Below, in pieces: positions 35,414-43,666 of a stretch of 64,000 nucleotides of DNA. Source of the stretch: an uncultured Ruminococcus sp. (GTDB lineage: Bacteria > Bacillota > Clostridia > Lachnospirales > Lachnospiraceae); contig UQKK01000012.1 in the NCBI GenBank assembly GCA_900541505.1, positions 18,542 through 82,541 on the forward strand, written 5' to 3'. Both the position numbers and the translations under genes were made by a program. The notes below the pieces were generated by a model, which saw nothing but the letters and a program-made list of their open reading frames with translations, ran no database searches and was not told the DNA's origin. Each line of letters opens with the position of its first letter. Position 1 is the first letter of the stretch.

Positions 35414-35455
35414 ACCTTTTCTCCTTTTCCTACATCAGCAGATATGTCCGCTCTT

Positions 35456-35731
35456 TTATTCGCCGAGCCCATCCTCTACAATACGCACCATTTCTTTTAA
35501 TGCTTCCTCTTCGTCTTTTCCTTCGCAGAGAATCTCTATCTCATCTCCGCTCTTGATACATGCGCCGAGGATACTCAATACACTCTTGGCATTTGCCGTC
35601 ACATCTTCCGACTTATTTATTTTTCGAATCACAATTTTACTTCCAAACTGCATCGCAGTCTTGCAGAACAATCCTGCAGGTCTCAAATGCAGTCCGGTAG
35701 GATTTTTGATTTTCACTTTTCCGCTAACCAT
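35456..35731 (-). CDS. HPr-family phosphocarrier protein
   Basis: A 91-residue protein with the HPr active site TGLHLRPAG, His15 being the residue phosphorylated by PEP and enzyme I. A Ser at position 50 in AKSVLSIL lies near the regulatory serine of Firmicute HPr. It could carry phosphate for the PTS or act in catabolite control. Finding it between cdaR and a nucleotidyltransferase is unusual; a second, main ptsH elsewhere cannot be excluded. It follows cdaR by 16 bases. Confidence 0.88.
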   Translation of the reverse strand: MVSGKVKIKNPTGLHLRPAGLFCKTAMQFGSKIVIRKINKSEDVTANAKSVLSILGACIKSGDEIEILCEGKDEEEALKEMVRIVEDGLGE

Positions 35732-35747
35732 CTGTTATGCCCTTCCT

Positions 35748-36998
35748 TTAGCTCTCTTTTTCTTCCAGTATGATTTTTATCACAGGCGTTTCCTGCAGGG
35801 TAATACCTTCCGGCACATCCACAATGATTGGCACCTCATAAGTACCCGGCTCTGTATAGCTCTTCAAATCAATGGAGACTGCCGCTGTGATATCCAGTGT
35901 CTCCAGCAGCTCCTCTTTCCCTGTAAAGTTAAGAGAAACCTCTGCATCCGGCTCATAGCTGATTTTCAACTTGTCCGAAAGGTTATTCACTTTGATTGAT
36001 TCCGCCTGGACGTCAATCGTCTTTACGCCATCCTGCTCCACGTAGATTGTCACGACCACATTGCTCGCCGTCTCCTCCGCCAGACTTACGCCATCCGGCA
36101 AATACGGCAGAATGTCAATCGTCCGCTCTGCCTTCTCCCGGATTCCCGTGATATCCAGCACAGCTGCAGGGATATCAATCTTTTCTACGGGCTCCAGCAA
36201 TTCCTTATTGCCGCACAGCTGAATACTCTCCGGCTCACAGGTGATACCTGTATAGCTGTATCCCTCTGCCGGAGTTCCGGATACAGAAAATGAAAGCGGC
36301 ACGGTCTTTGTCTCCAGCATCTCCACAGACACTGTGATTCCCTGTTCGCCTAAGTTGTTCGTGAGCTGCGTCTGGTCGATTGGGTTGCCATTGACGTCAT
36401 ACAAAATCAACTCTGCCGGCACTTCTGTGTCCTGCGACAATCCTGACACGTCAATCCTTGCTATCGCTCTGTCTATCTGCTGTATCTGGGACTCTGAGCC
36501 GCCGATGGAGACCTTCTCCGGATTTACCGTCATCTCTCCCACCACGTAGCCGTCTCTCGGTGTCCCTGTAGCGCTGACTGTGAGGGGGAAGGTATTCTTT
36601 GTCTTTCCCTCCACCTTGATACGCAGGTTGCCCGGATTCGCCTCCGCAGACTGATATTTCCCTGTAAATCCCTGAACGCTCACGGAAATCGGCACCAGAT
36701 ACGTGTTGGTATCCATGGCGCTCAAATCTGCCATCGCGATGATATTTTCTTTTGTGATATCTTTGAGAACAGAGCGTCTCGCGTAGACCGTCACATTTGT
36801 TTTCTGCTCATCCAATACCTGATAAACCTTTCCCTGGTTCGTGACAATCTCCGGATTCGCAATGGAGATATCCACATCCGTAAATGTCGTCCTGGACACC
36901 GGATCATCGATATTGACCACAATCAGCCAGAGCAGGGCGGCAAAAACGAACGCCATAATCTTCAAGCCGAAATTCTTCGACAATTTATACTTCATCAT
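35748..36998 (-). CDS. cdaR: CdaR, regulator of diadenylate cyclase (YbbR repeats)
   Basis: A 416-residue protein with an N-terminal membrane anchor (residues about 12-30) and four YbbR-type beta repeats outside the cell (for example at KTNVTVYARR, TFPLTVSATGTPRDGY, TVPLSFSVSGTPAEGY). CdaR binds CdaA and modulates c-di-AMP synthesis. The ATG overlaps the cdaA stop by 14 bases. The glmM gene that commonly follows is replaced here by an HPr-like gene. Confidence 0.9.
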   Translation of the reverse strand: MMKYKLSKNFGLKIMAFVFAALLWLIVVNIDDPVSRTTFTDVDISIANPEIVTNQGKVYQVLDEQKTNVTVYARRSVLKDITKENIIAMADLSAMDTNTYLVPISVSVQGFTGKYQSAEANPGNLRIKVEGKTKNTFPLTVSATGTPRDGYVVGEMTVNPEKVSIGGSESQIQQIDRAIARIDVSGLSQDTEVPAELILYDVNGNPIDQTQLTNNLGEQGITVSVEMLETKTVPLSFSVSGTPAEGYSYTGITCEPESIQLCGNKELLEPVEKIDIPAAVLDITGIREKAERTIDILPYLPDGVSLAEETASNVVVTIYVEQDGVKTIDVQAESIKVNNLSDKLKISYEPDAEVSLNFTGKEELLETLDITAAVSIDLKSYTEPGTYEVPIIVDVPEGITLQETPVIKIILEEKES

Positions 36999-37860
36999 TT
37001 TTCCGCCGTCCTTTCTTCCGCAAAGTAAATTTTTTAGATTCAGGACTCTTATGCTGAATTTGGTGCAGCCTTGCAGCCAGATATTCTCTTGTCACTCCTC
37101 TTGTCAGGTATCCTCCCATGGCAAGGGAAACCTTTCCTGTCTCCTCGGAAACCACAATTACCAGTGCATCACAGACCTCACTCATCCCCAATGCGGCTCT
37201 GTGTCTGGTTCCTAAATCCTTGCTAATCTGCATATTGTCTGAAAGAGGCAGATAGCAGGTGGCGGAGGTAATTCTGTCACCGCGGATGATGACAGCCCCA
37301 TCATGAAGCGGAGTGTTATGTTCAAAGATATTTAAAAGCACCTGAGAAGAAACTTTACAGTCCAGCTCTATCCCGGTCATCTCATATTCAGTGAGTTTGA
37401 TTACCTGCTCCACGACGATTAGCGCTCCGGTACATACGCTTCCCATGTCAAAGCACGCTTTCACTATGTCTTCTATCGTCTCATCAGAAAATCTCTGATT
37501 CTCTTTATTTTTGTCAAATGGGTTGATGTTGCTCAGAAGATTTTTCTCTCCCAGCTTTTCCAATGCCCGCCTCAGCTCCGGCTGGAATACGACAACCGCT
37601 CCGATTGCCAGAACATTGATGGACTCCCGTGCAAGGAAAAGAATGGTGTGCATCTGAAAGATTGCTGCTATCAGAATGAAAAGACCAAGCATGATGATTC
37701 CTTTTAACAGCATCCAGGCTTTGGTATTCTTAATCCAGAGCATGATTTCATAGATTATCACTGCCACAATGATAATCTCTATCACATCCGTCACATGGAT
37801 ATTCGGAAAATACCAGTCTTCTATATAGTTTTCGAAAAATCTGCTAAGCCATAATCCCAC
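36985..37860 (-). CDS. cdaA: Diadenylate cyclase CdaA
   Basis: A 291-residue membrane enzyme that makes cyclic di-AMP from two ATP. Three N-terminal membrane helices (about 25-95) precede the DAC domain, with the catalytic D-G-A at 187-189 and R-H-R at 219-221. c-di-AMP controls potassium and osmotic balance and wall integrity. The start codon is GTG with AAGGTGG upstream. It overlaps cdaR and follows a polytopic membrane protein gene by 13 bases. Confidence 0.93.
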   Translation of the reverse strand: MGLWLSRFFENYIEDWYFPNIHVTDVIEIIIVAVIIYEIMLWIKNTKAWMLLKGIIMLGLFILIAAIFQMHTILFLARESINVLAIGAVVVFQPELRRALEKLGEKNLLSNINPFDKNKENQRFSDETIEDIVKACFDMGSVCTGALIVVEQVIKLTEYEMTGIELDCKVSSQVLLNIFEHNTPLHDGAVIIRGDRITSATCYLPLSDNMQISKDLGTRHRAALGMSEVCDALVIVVSEETGKVSLAMGGYLTRGVTREYLAARLHQIQHKSPESKKFTLRKKGRRKNDEV

Positions 37861-37873
37861 TTAAGGCACCACC

Positions 37874-39001
37874 TTATTTTTGTTTTTGTTCATCCAGGCC
37901 AAGTTCCTTGCTCAGACTTCTCGTAAGGAGAATCTCATCTGTAGATTTCGCACTTTCCTCCCCCATCTTTTCTTCTGCTCTCCGGCGCAGCGGTCTCCTT
38001 TTCATGCCTCGTCCTCCATTCGCCGCACGGTCCTGCACCTCCTGCGAATCGATGACAACTGTCTCCTGCCCCTGGTGTTCCGTGATATGCTTGACGCTCT
38101 TCTCCGGCACTGCCACTCCCACTTTTGGCACTGCCTTTACATAGTAATAGTATTCATCATCTTCAAACTGTATATGCTCGGTCCTCGTATAATCCACGGA
38201 AAAGAAAAGGAACTCTAACACCAGTCCGGCGCACACTGCCAGCACCGCGCTGCCAATCAAAAGCGCATAAGAAATATGTAAGCCCATCGCCAGATTGCCT
38301 GCCATTCCCACCATCACTGCCACCACCGCACCTGCTGCTGAGGCAATCTTCCATGCATGGTCCACAGAACGGGTACGGATAGCATATACAATAAGAAGAC
38401 TGAGGGCAACCGCCGCCACCATGGTCCACATTTCCTTGTTGCTGATAAACTGTTTCGTGAATGTCATCAGACCATTTATCATACCGCCGGCATCTGCTCC
38501 CTGCAGCGCCGCAGAAGAAGTTTTCACAAAATGCACCAGATAATAGGCAATCACGCCGCATGCCGCCGGCACGATATAGACCGGAGTTCCCATAAGCCCG
38601 AATGCCACAGGCACAACGACCGGTATCTTATATACGAAAGCAAGTATCGCAATGAGTACGACCCAGGATTTCCTCGGTGTAAAGCGAAAATAAAAGATAT
38701 ACATCATCAGGAAAACCGCTGCCGCCACTCCCGCGATGGGCAGAGACAACGCGTACAGATGAACTAAGACCAGCGCCACCGCCGCCAGTGTCATAATCAG
38801 AAGGGGCAAAAACGCGCACAAAAGCGCAAGTCCCAGCGTACACACAATGGAGGATGCCGATTTCATAAAGCCGATATTAGAATTGACAGCCCCGAACAAA
38901 AGCAGCCCGAACACAAACTGGAGCGCCTTTGTGATATACATGGAGTATTTCGCGTAAATTTGCTGAAGTCTCTCTTTGTAAACAAGTAATGTACTCATCA
39001 T
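37874..39001 (-). CDS. Polytopic membrane protein of unknown function
   Basis: A 375-residue protein with about ten hydrophobic segments in residues 20-265 and a charged cytoplasmic C-terminal tail (basic R-G-M-K-R-R-P-L-R-R-R, then acidic). No family is recognised with confidence. Its start overlaps the stop of the small upstream membrane gene (ATGA) and it precedes cdaA by 13 bases, so it may work with c-di-AMP signalling or wall polymer export. Gene order of this kind is known to me from Lachnospiraceae only in a general way. Confidence 0.8.
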   Translation of the reverse strand: MMSTLLVYKERLQQIYAKYSMYITKALQFVFGLLLFGAVNSNIGFMKSASSIVCTLGLALLCAFLPLLIMTLAAVALVLVHLYALSLPIAGVAAAVFLMMYIFYFRFTPRKSWVVLIAILAFVYKIPVVVPVAFGLMGTPVYIVPAACGVIAYYLVHFVKTSSAALQGADAGGMINGLMTFTKQFISNKEMWTMVAAVALSLLIVYAIRTRSVDHAWKIASAAGAVVAVMVGMAGNLAMGLHISYALLIGSAVLAVCAGLVLEFLFFSVDYTRTEHIQFEDDEYYYYVKAVPKVGVAVPEKSVKHITEHQGQETVVIDSQEVQDRAANGGRGMKRRPLRRRAEEKMGEESAKSTDEILLTRSLSKELGLDEQKQK

Positions 39002-39396
39002 TTATTCTTCTCCTTCATATACATCTTTCCCATACGGGATAAATCCCGGTAATATCTCTTCATCCTCTGCTTTGCTTTATTGTGCCTTGCCTTATAGAAG
39101 CTGCTGGCGCAGACGCCGTAAATGATAAGCAGCACCAGGTAGGCGCCAAGAGCTACCGCCGCGATGATAAACATCTTGGAAAAATTCAAATCTTCCAGAA
39201 GGCTGTCTGAATAACATAAAACTACAACAGCCGCCGCACACGCGTAGCCGACGGTAATCCATATCAGCGTAATCCATGTATGCAGGCTTGCGTAATCCTT
39301 CTTATAATAGCTGCTGATTTTCATATCCTCTTCCACTTGTCTCTTTTCATAGATTGCAGCCCTTGTCATCAGCCGAATCCTGCCTTTATCCAACAT
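38998..39396 (-). CDS. Small membrane protein of unknown function
   Basis: A 132-residue protein with two hydrophobic segments (about 41-62 and 75-98), a basic C-terminus (KQRMKRYYRDLSRM) and no recognised domain. It is the first gene of the cda cluster; a promoter with a perfect TTGACA lies just upstream. The ATG at 39396 has only a distant AAAGG, so a start at a later ATG (39369) is possible. Confidence 0.7.
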   Translation of the reverse strand: MLDKGRIRLMTRAAIYEKRQVEEDMKISSYYKKDYASLHTWITLIWITVGYACAAAVVVLCYSDSLLEDLNFSKMFIIAAVALGAYLVLLIIYGVCASSFYKARHNKAKQRMKRYYRDLSRMGKMYMKEKNK

Positions 39397-39421
39397 AATG
39401 TATCCCGCACACCTTTCTATG

Positions 39422-39450
39422 ATTTAATACATAAAATCAACTTATGTCAA
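39422..39450 (-). promoter_or_regulatory. Promoter of the cda cluster
   Basis: Minus strand: TTGACA (39445-39450), 17-base spacer, TTAAAT (39422-39427). The predicted transcript starts about 20 bases before the first ATG. It should drive the two membrane genes, cdaA, cdaR, and the genes down to the LCP terminator. Confidence 0.7.
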
Positions 39451-39476
39451 CACATCATTTTTAGTATATCATACAC

Positions 39477-40160
39477 TCAGAGTCCTTGTCCAATGCTAAT
39501 GGTCAAAAAATACACATTTTCAACTCCCGCTTTTTTCAACACTTTTCCTGCTCTGTGTATCGTATTTCCCGTGGTGTATATATCATCCACCAGAAGGACA
39601 TTTCGCTTCGCTTTCCAGGACTTTGCCACGCCAAAAGCGCCTTTCAGATTCTTCGCCCGTTCGCTGTCATTTAATACTTTCTGCGCTCTCGTTTTGCGCA
39701 CCCGAAACAGAACATCTGTGGATACAGGTATCTGTGTCCGCTTCCCCAGTTCTTTTGCCAGAATCTCCGCCTGGTTAAATCCCCGCTGGCGCCTCCTGGA
39801 AGGATGGAGCGGAACCGGCAGGATTTCCTCAATCTCCCAGCGGTCAATCTGCGGTCCGAAACGCTTCGCCAGCTCGCCTGCAAAGACTTCCCCGTACCTT
39901 CTCTTATTATGGTATTTAAACTGGTAGACAGCGCGTTTTACCTGGTCCTTGTGCACCCAGAGACTTCTCCCCTGCGTGTAGGAAAGCGGATGTCTCTTGC
40001 AGTCACCGCAGTATTCCTCCTCCTCAGTTTCAAGTGGTTTTCCGCATTTCATACAGCGCGGTTCTTCTATATAAATGACCTTTTCCCTGCATGTTCCGCA
40101 GATTCCCTCCCCGGAAATCTCCCCGCAGAACGGACAAACCGGAGGATAGAGCAAGTCCAA
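39477..40160 (-). CDS. comF: ComF-family phosphoribosyltransferase-like protein
   Basis: A 227-residue protein with an N-terminal zinc-binding part (C-P-F-C-G, C-G-T-C, C-M-K-C-G, C-G-D-C) and a C-terminal PRTase domain with the PRPP-binding motif VLLVDDIYTTGNT. ComF proteins are linked to uptake and processing of transforming DNA in Firmicutes, working with a helicase. It follows recD2 by 29 bases, so both are likely in one transcript. Confidence 0.9.
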   Translation of the reverse strand: MDLLYPPVCPFCGEISGEGICGTCREKVIYIEEPRCMKCGKPLETEEEEYCGDCKRHPLSYTQGRSLWVHKDQVKRAVYQFKYHNKRRYGEVFAGELAKRFGPQIDRWEIEEILPVPLHPSRRRQRGFNQAEILAKELGKRTQIPVSTDVLFRVRKTRAQKVLNDSERAKNLKGAFGVAKSWKAKRNVLLVDDIYTTGNTIHRAGKVLKKAGVENVYFLTISIGQGL

Positions 40161-40189
40161 TATCTTCCTATATATTTTTAGCGGCAGAC

Positions 40190-42400
40190 CTAAAACTCCT
40201 GAATACGCTCTGCCAGGCTGGTGTATCTGTCCTGCTCTCTTTTGTTTTGTATCATTTCCTGAAATGTCGTATCACTCCCTACAATTGTCAGGCATTTCTT
40301 TGCCCTCGTCACAGCTGTGTACAGAAGGTTCCTGTTGTACAAAAGCCTCGGTCCCGGAAGGAGCGGAATGATGACAGCCGGATATTCACTGCCCTGTGAC
40401 TTATGTACCGTAATCGCGTAGGCAAGCTCCAGTTCCTCCGTCATGTCAAAGGGATATTTCACTCTCCTGCCCTCATCGTATTCGACCTCCACTGTCTCAT
40501 CGTACAGGTGGATTTCCCGGATGATTCCCATATCCCCGTTGAACACACCCAGCCCTTTGTCCACCGTCAGACCGAACCGGGTGCTAACCTCCCACTCCAG
40601 CTGGTAGTTGTTCTTAATCTGCATGACCTTGTCCCCCACCCGGAACATCCTGCCGCCAATCTCTTTCTCCGCCTTTTTAGAGTCCGGCGGATTTAAGTAC
40701 TGCTGCAAAATGGTGTTCAGACGCTCCACCCCTAAAAGACCTTTTCGCGTGGGAGTCATCACCTGGATTTCCGAGGGGAGCGCGTCCACGTATTTGGGCA
40801 GCTTTTTCTGAATCAGGGTGATAATGACGCTGATGATGACGTCCGCGTCCTGCCGTCTCAGGAAAAAGAAATCCCGGCTTTTATTGTCTAGTATGACCGG
40901 CTCACCCGCATTGATTTTATGGGCATTGACAACAATGTCACTTTCTCCCGCCTGGCGGAAAATCTTGGTGAGTGTGACCACCGGGAAGCGTCCTGAGGCG
41001 ATGATATCCTTCAGCACGCTCCCCGGTCCCACGGAAGGCAGCTGGTTCACATCTCCCACCAGAATCAGGCGGGTTCCCGGAATGACTGCGGATAGCAGAG
41101 CGTGCATGAGGGGTAAATCCACCATGGACATCTCATCGATGATGATGACGTCCGCCTCCAGAGGATTTTCCCGGTTACGCATGAAGCCGTTGACATTGCC
41201 CTCTTCCTCCGGATTTCCATTCACTTCCAGGAGCCGGTGGATGGTCTGCGCCTCATACCCCGTCGCCTCGGTCATCCGTTTCGCCGCGCGTCCGGTGGGC
41301 GCTGCCAGCAGGATGCTCATGCCCTCCCGCTCGAAAAACTGAATCATGGTGTTGATAGTGGTCGTCTTCCCTGTGCCCGGACCTCCCGTGAGGACAAGGA
41401 GCCCGTGTTTGATGGACTCAATGACCGCCTTATGCTGCATGATATCCAGGGAAATGTTTTCCTGCTCCTCCACCTTCTTCAGGCGCTTTTCCATCATGTC
41501 CTCCGGCATTTTGCAGTCAATATCCAAATCATGAAGCATTTTTGCGGTGTTCAGTTCCATATAATAGTAGTGGGCGGGATAGACACGGATTTCTCCTTCA
41601 ATTTCTTTCATAACGGTTTTGCGCTCTATACACAAATCCATCACGTATTTTTCGATATCTTTGATTTCTACCTCCAGAAGTTCTCCCGCCCTTTTTAAGA
41701 GCACTCCCTGGGGCAGATAGATATGCCCCTCACCCACCGCCTGCTGCAGCGTGTAAAATAAACCGCTGCGTATGCGGTAATCAGAGTCTGTGTGAATCCC
41801 AATCCGGGAGGCAATCTCATCCGCCGTCTTAAACCCGATGCCCTCGATATTGTCTGCCAGCTGATAAGGGTTTTCCTCCATCACGCGGTAAACCTTCTCC
41901 CCGTAATGCCGGTAAATCTTTGCCGCCAGCGTCACAGATATGCCATATTTCTGCAGGTAAATCATCGCCTGGCGCATATCCTTCTTTTCCTCTATCTGGG
42001 AAGCAATCTCTCTCGCCTTGCGCTCGCTGATTCCCTTGACTTCCGCCAGACGTTCCGGCTCCTGTTCCACAATTCGGAAAGTATCCTCCCCGAATTTCGC
42101 CACAATCCGCCCGGCAAGCGCCGCCCCCACTCCTTTGATGGCGCCGGACCCTAAGTATCTCTCGATGGACACCTTATCTTCCGGTTCTTTCACCTCGTGG
42201 GAACTCACCTTGAACTGCATCCCGTAGACACTGTGGTTGACATATTCACCGTGCATCTCCATCAGCTCGCCCTCGCCGATGAAATTAAATTCTCCCACAC
42301 AGGTAATCTCTCCATCCTCATTTTCCAAATTCAGCACCGTATACCCGTTGTCTTCATTTCGGAATACAATATGCTCCACATATCCGGTAACTACTTCCAC
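40190..42400 (-). CDS. recD2: ATP-dependent 5'-3' DNA helicase RecD2
   Basis: A 736-residue SF1B helicase. An OB-like N-terminal region and helix-hairpin-helix motifs (IKGVGAALAGRI, VKGISERKAREI) precede the motor with Walker A GGPGTGKTTT, Walker B IIIDEMSMVD, and the C-terminal motif YAITVHKSQGSEYPAV. It unwinds DNA in repair and recombination when no RecBC partner is present. The gene lies after a terminator for the mreB-like gene, yet a separate promoter is not obvious. Confidence 0.93.
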   Translation of the reverse strand: MEVVTGYVEHIVFRNEDNGYTVLNLENEDGEITCVGEFNFIGEGELMEMHGEYVNHSVYGMQFKVSSHEVKEPEDKVSIERYLGSGAIKGVGAALAGRIVAKFGEDTFRIVEQEPERLAEVKGISERKAREIASQIEEKKDMRQAMIYLQKYGISVTLAAKIYRHYGEKVYRVMEENPYQLADNIEGIGFKTADEIASRIGIHTDSDYRIRSGLFYTLQQAVGEGHIYLPQGVLLKRAGELLEVEIKDIEKYVMDLCIERKTVMKEIEGEIRVYPAHYYYMELNTAKMLHDLDIDCKMPEDMMEKRLKKVEEQENISLDIMQHKAVIESIKHGLLVLTGGPGTGKTTTINTMIQFFEREGMSILLAAPTGRAAKRMTEATGYEAQTIHRLLEVNGNPEEEGNVNGFMRNRENPLEADVIIIDEMSMVDLPLMHALLSAVIPGTRLILVGDVNQLPSVGPGSVLKDIIASGRFPVVTLTKIFRQAGESDIVVNAHKINAGEPVILDNKSRDFFFLRRQDADVIISVIITLIQKKLPKYVDALPSEIQVMTPTRKGLLGVERLNTILQQYLNPPDSKKAEKEIGGRMFRVGDKVMQIKNNYQLEWEVSTRFGLTVDKGLGVFNGDMGIIREIHLYDETVEVEYDEGRRVKYPFDMTEELELAYAITVHKSQGSEYPAVIIPLLPGPRLLYNRNLLYTAVTRAKKCLTIVGSDTTFQEMIQNKREQDRYTSLAERIQEF

Positions 42401-42418
42401 TTTACTCTCCTTCTAAGA

Positions 42419-42454
42419 AGAAAAAGGGATGTGCCTTTGCCAAGACCACACCCC
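42419..42454 (-). terminator. Terminator after the mreB-like gene
   Basis: On the minus strand GGGGTGTG (42447-42454) pairs over eight bases with CACATCCC (42426-42433), then TTTTTCTTCTT follows. It lies 20 bases past the mreB-like stop and just before recD2, so it may reduce rather than abolish readthrough. Confidence 0.7.
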
Positions 42455-42473
42455 ATCTGCCTTCTGTCCGAAT

Positions 42474-43463
42474 CTAAAAATCCTTCCTGCCGCTCATAAA
42501 TTCTACGAACTGTCCGGTTCCGATAGCAACTACCTTCATCGGGTCCTCCGCTGTCATCGTATTAATCCCGGTCTTTTCCTCTATCAGTTCCTCCAGTCCG
42601 CGCAGCATGGCGCCGCCCCCGGTCAGGACAATTCCTCTGTCCAGAATGTCCGCCGACAATTCCGGCGGTGTCTGCTCCAGCACAGATATCACAGCCTCCA
42701 CAATCTGCCCGGTAGCCTCCCGGAGCGCTTCCTCTGTCTCCGAGGAGGTTACTGTCACTGTCTTCGGCAGCCCTGTCACCAGGTTTCTGCCTCTGACCTC
42801 CATAGTCTCCTCCTCCACAAGCGGATAGGTGGTGCCGATTTTAATCTTGATATCCTCCGCTGTCCGCTCCCCGATGAGGAGATTGTGTTTCTTGCGCATG
42901 TACCGCACGATTGCCTCGTCGAAATCGTCTCCCGCCACCTTGATGGACGTGTTGACCACCGTGCCGCCCAGCGAGATGACCGCGATGTCCGCTGTGCCGC
43001 CGCCGATATCCACAATCATATTGCCGCACGGCTTCGCGATATCGATGCCTGCCCCAATCGCCGCGGCAACCGGCTCCTCTATCAGATGTACTTCCCTTGC
43101 GCCTGCGGCAAAGGTAGCCTCCTCAACCGCCTTTTTCTCCACCTCCGTAACCCCGCTGGGTACACAGATGCTGATGCGCGGCTTTTTGAAGGTACGCTTT
43201 CCCAGAGATTTCTGGACAAAATATTTAATCATCTTCTCTGTCACAGTGTAGTCTGAAATCACGCCCTGTCTTAACGGGCGCACTGCCACAATATTTCCCG
43301 GCGTCCTGCCTAACATCAGGCGCGCCTCCTCCCCAATCGCCTTAATGACATTGGTGTCCCTGTCAAAGGCGACCACAGACGGTTCTTTCAGCACAACGCC
43401 TTTTCCTTTTACATAAACGAGCACGCTCGCCGTACCCAAATCTATCCCGATATCCACCGACAT
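42474..43463 (-). CDS. mreB: MreB/Mbl-type rod-shape actin homologue
   Basis: A 329-residue actin-like ATPase. Phosphate 1 motif GIDLGTASVLVYVKGKG, the middle blocks EEPVAAAIGAG and VDIGGGTADIAVISLGG, and GIVLTGGGAMLRGLEE at the C-terminal end are all present. It forms membrane-bound filaments that guide lateral wall synthesis. Whether it is MreB, Mbl or MreBH cannot be decided; no mreCD follows, which favours an Mbl-like stand-alone copy. It has its own promoter and a structured leader. Confidence 0.9.
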   Translation of the reverse strand: MSVDIGIDLGTASVLVYVKGKGVVLKEPSVVAFDRDTNVIKAIGEEARLMLGRTPGNIVAVRPLRQGVISDYTVTEKMIKYFVQKSLGKRTFKKPRISICVPSGVTEVEKKAVEEATFAAGAREVHLIEEPVAAAIGAGIDIAKPCGNMIVDIGGGTADIAVISLGGTVVNTSIKVAGDDFDEAIVRYMRKKHNLLIGERTAEDIKIKIGTTYPLVEEETMEVRGRNLVTGLPKTVTVTSSETEEALREATGQIVEAVISVLEQTPPELSADILDRGIVLTGGGAMLRGLEELIEEKTGINTMTAEDPMKVVAIGTGQFVEFMSGRKDF

Positions 43464-43555
43464 ACCGACTCTCCCTTCTAATTTCTCTATACTCTTCCAC
43501 TCTTATCCCCTGTATCTCACTGCTTCTGACGGCAGATTCTCCATCCATTTACATA

Positions 43556-43616
43556 TGCAGACAGAACAAAGCGGGGCAAAAACGGAACTCCGCTTGCACA
43601 AGTCACCCCGTCTGCA
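43556..43616 (-). promoter_or_regulatory. Structured 5' leader of the mreB-like gene
   Basis: TGCAGAC (43610-43616 on the minus strand) pairs with GTCTGCA (43556-43562), and inside it AAGCGG pairs with CCGCTT (43569-43574 with 43590-43595). The outer arm begins at about the predicted transcript start, so the mRNA would begin with a hairpin. Confidence 0.45.
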
Positions 43617-43621
43617 CAACT

Positions 43622-43650
43622 AGTATAATAAACTTTTCCAGAAATGTAAA
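43622..43650 (-). promoter_or_regulatory. Promoter of the mreB-like gene
   Basis: Minus strand: TTTACA (43645-43650), 17-base spacer, TATACT (43622-43627). It gives a leader of about 150 bases. The site starts only 17 bases beyond the uvrA stop. Confidence 0.7.
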
Positions 43651-43666
43651 ACCCCTTTTTCATATT

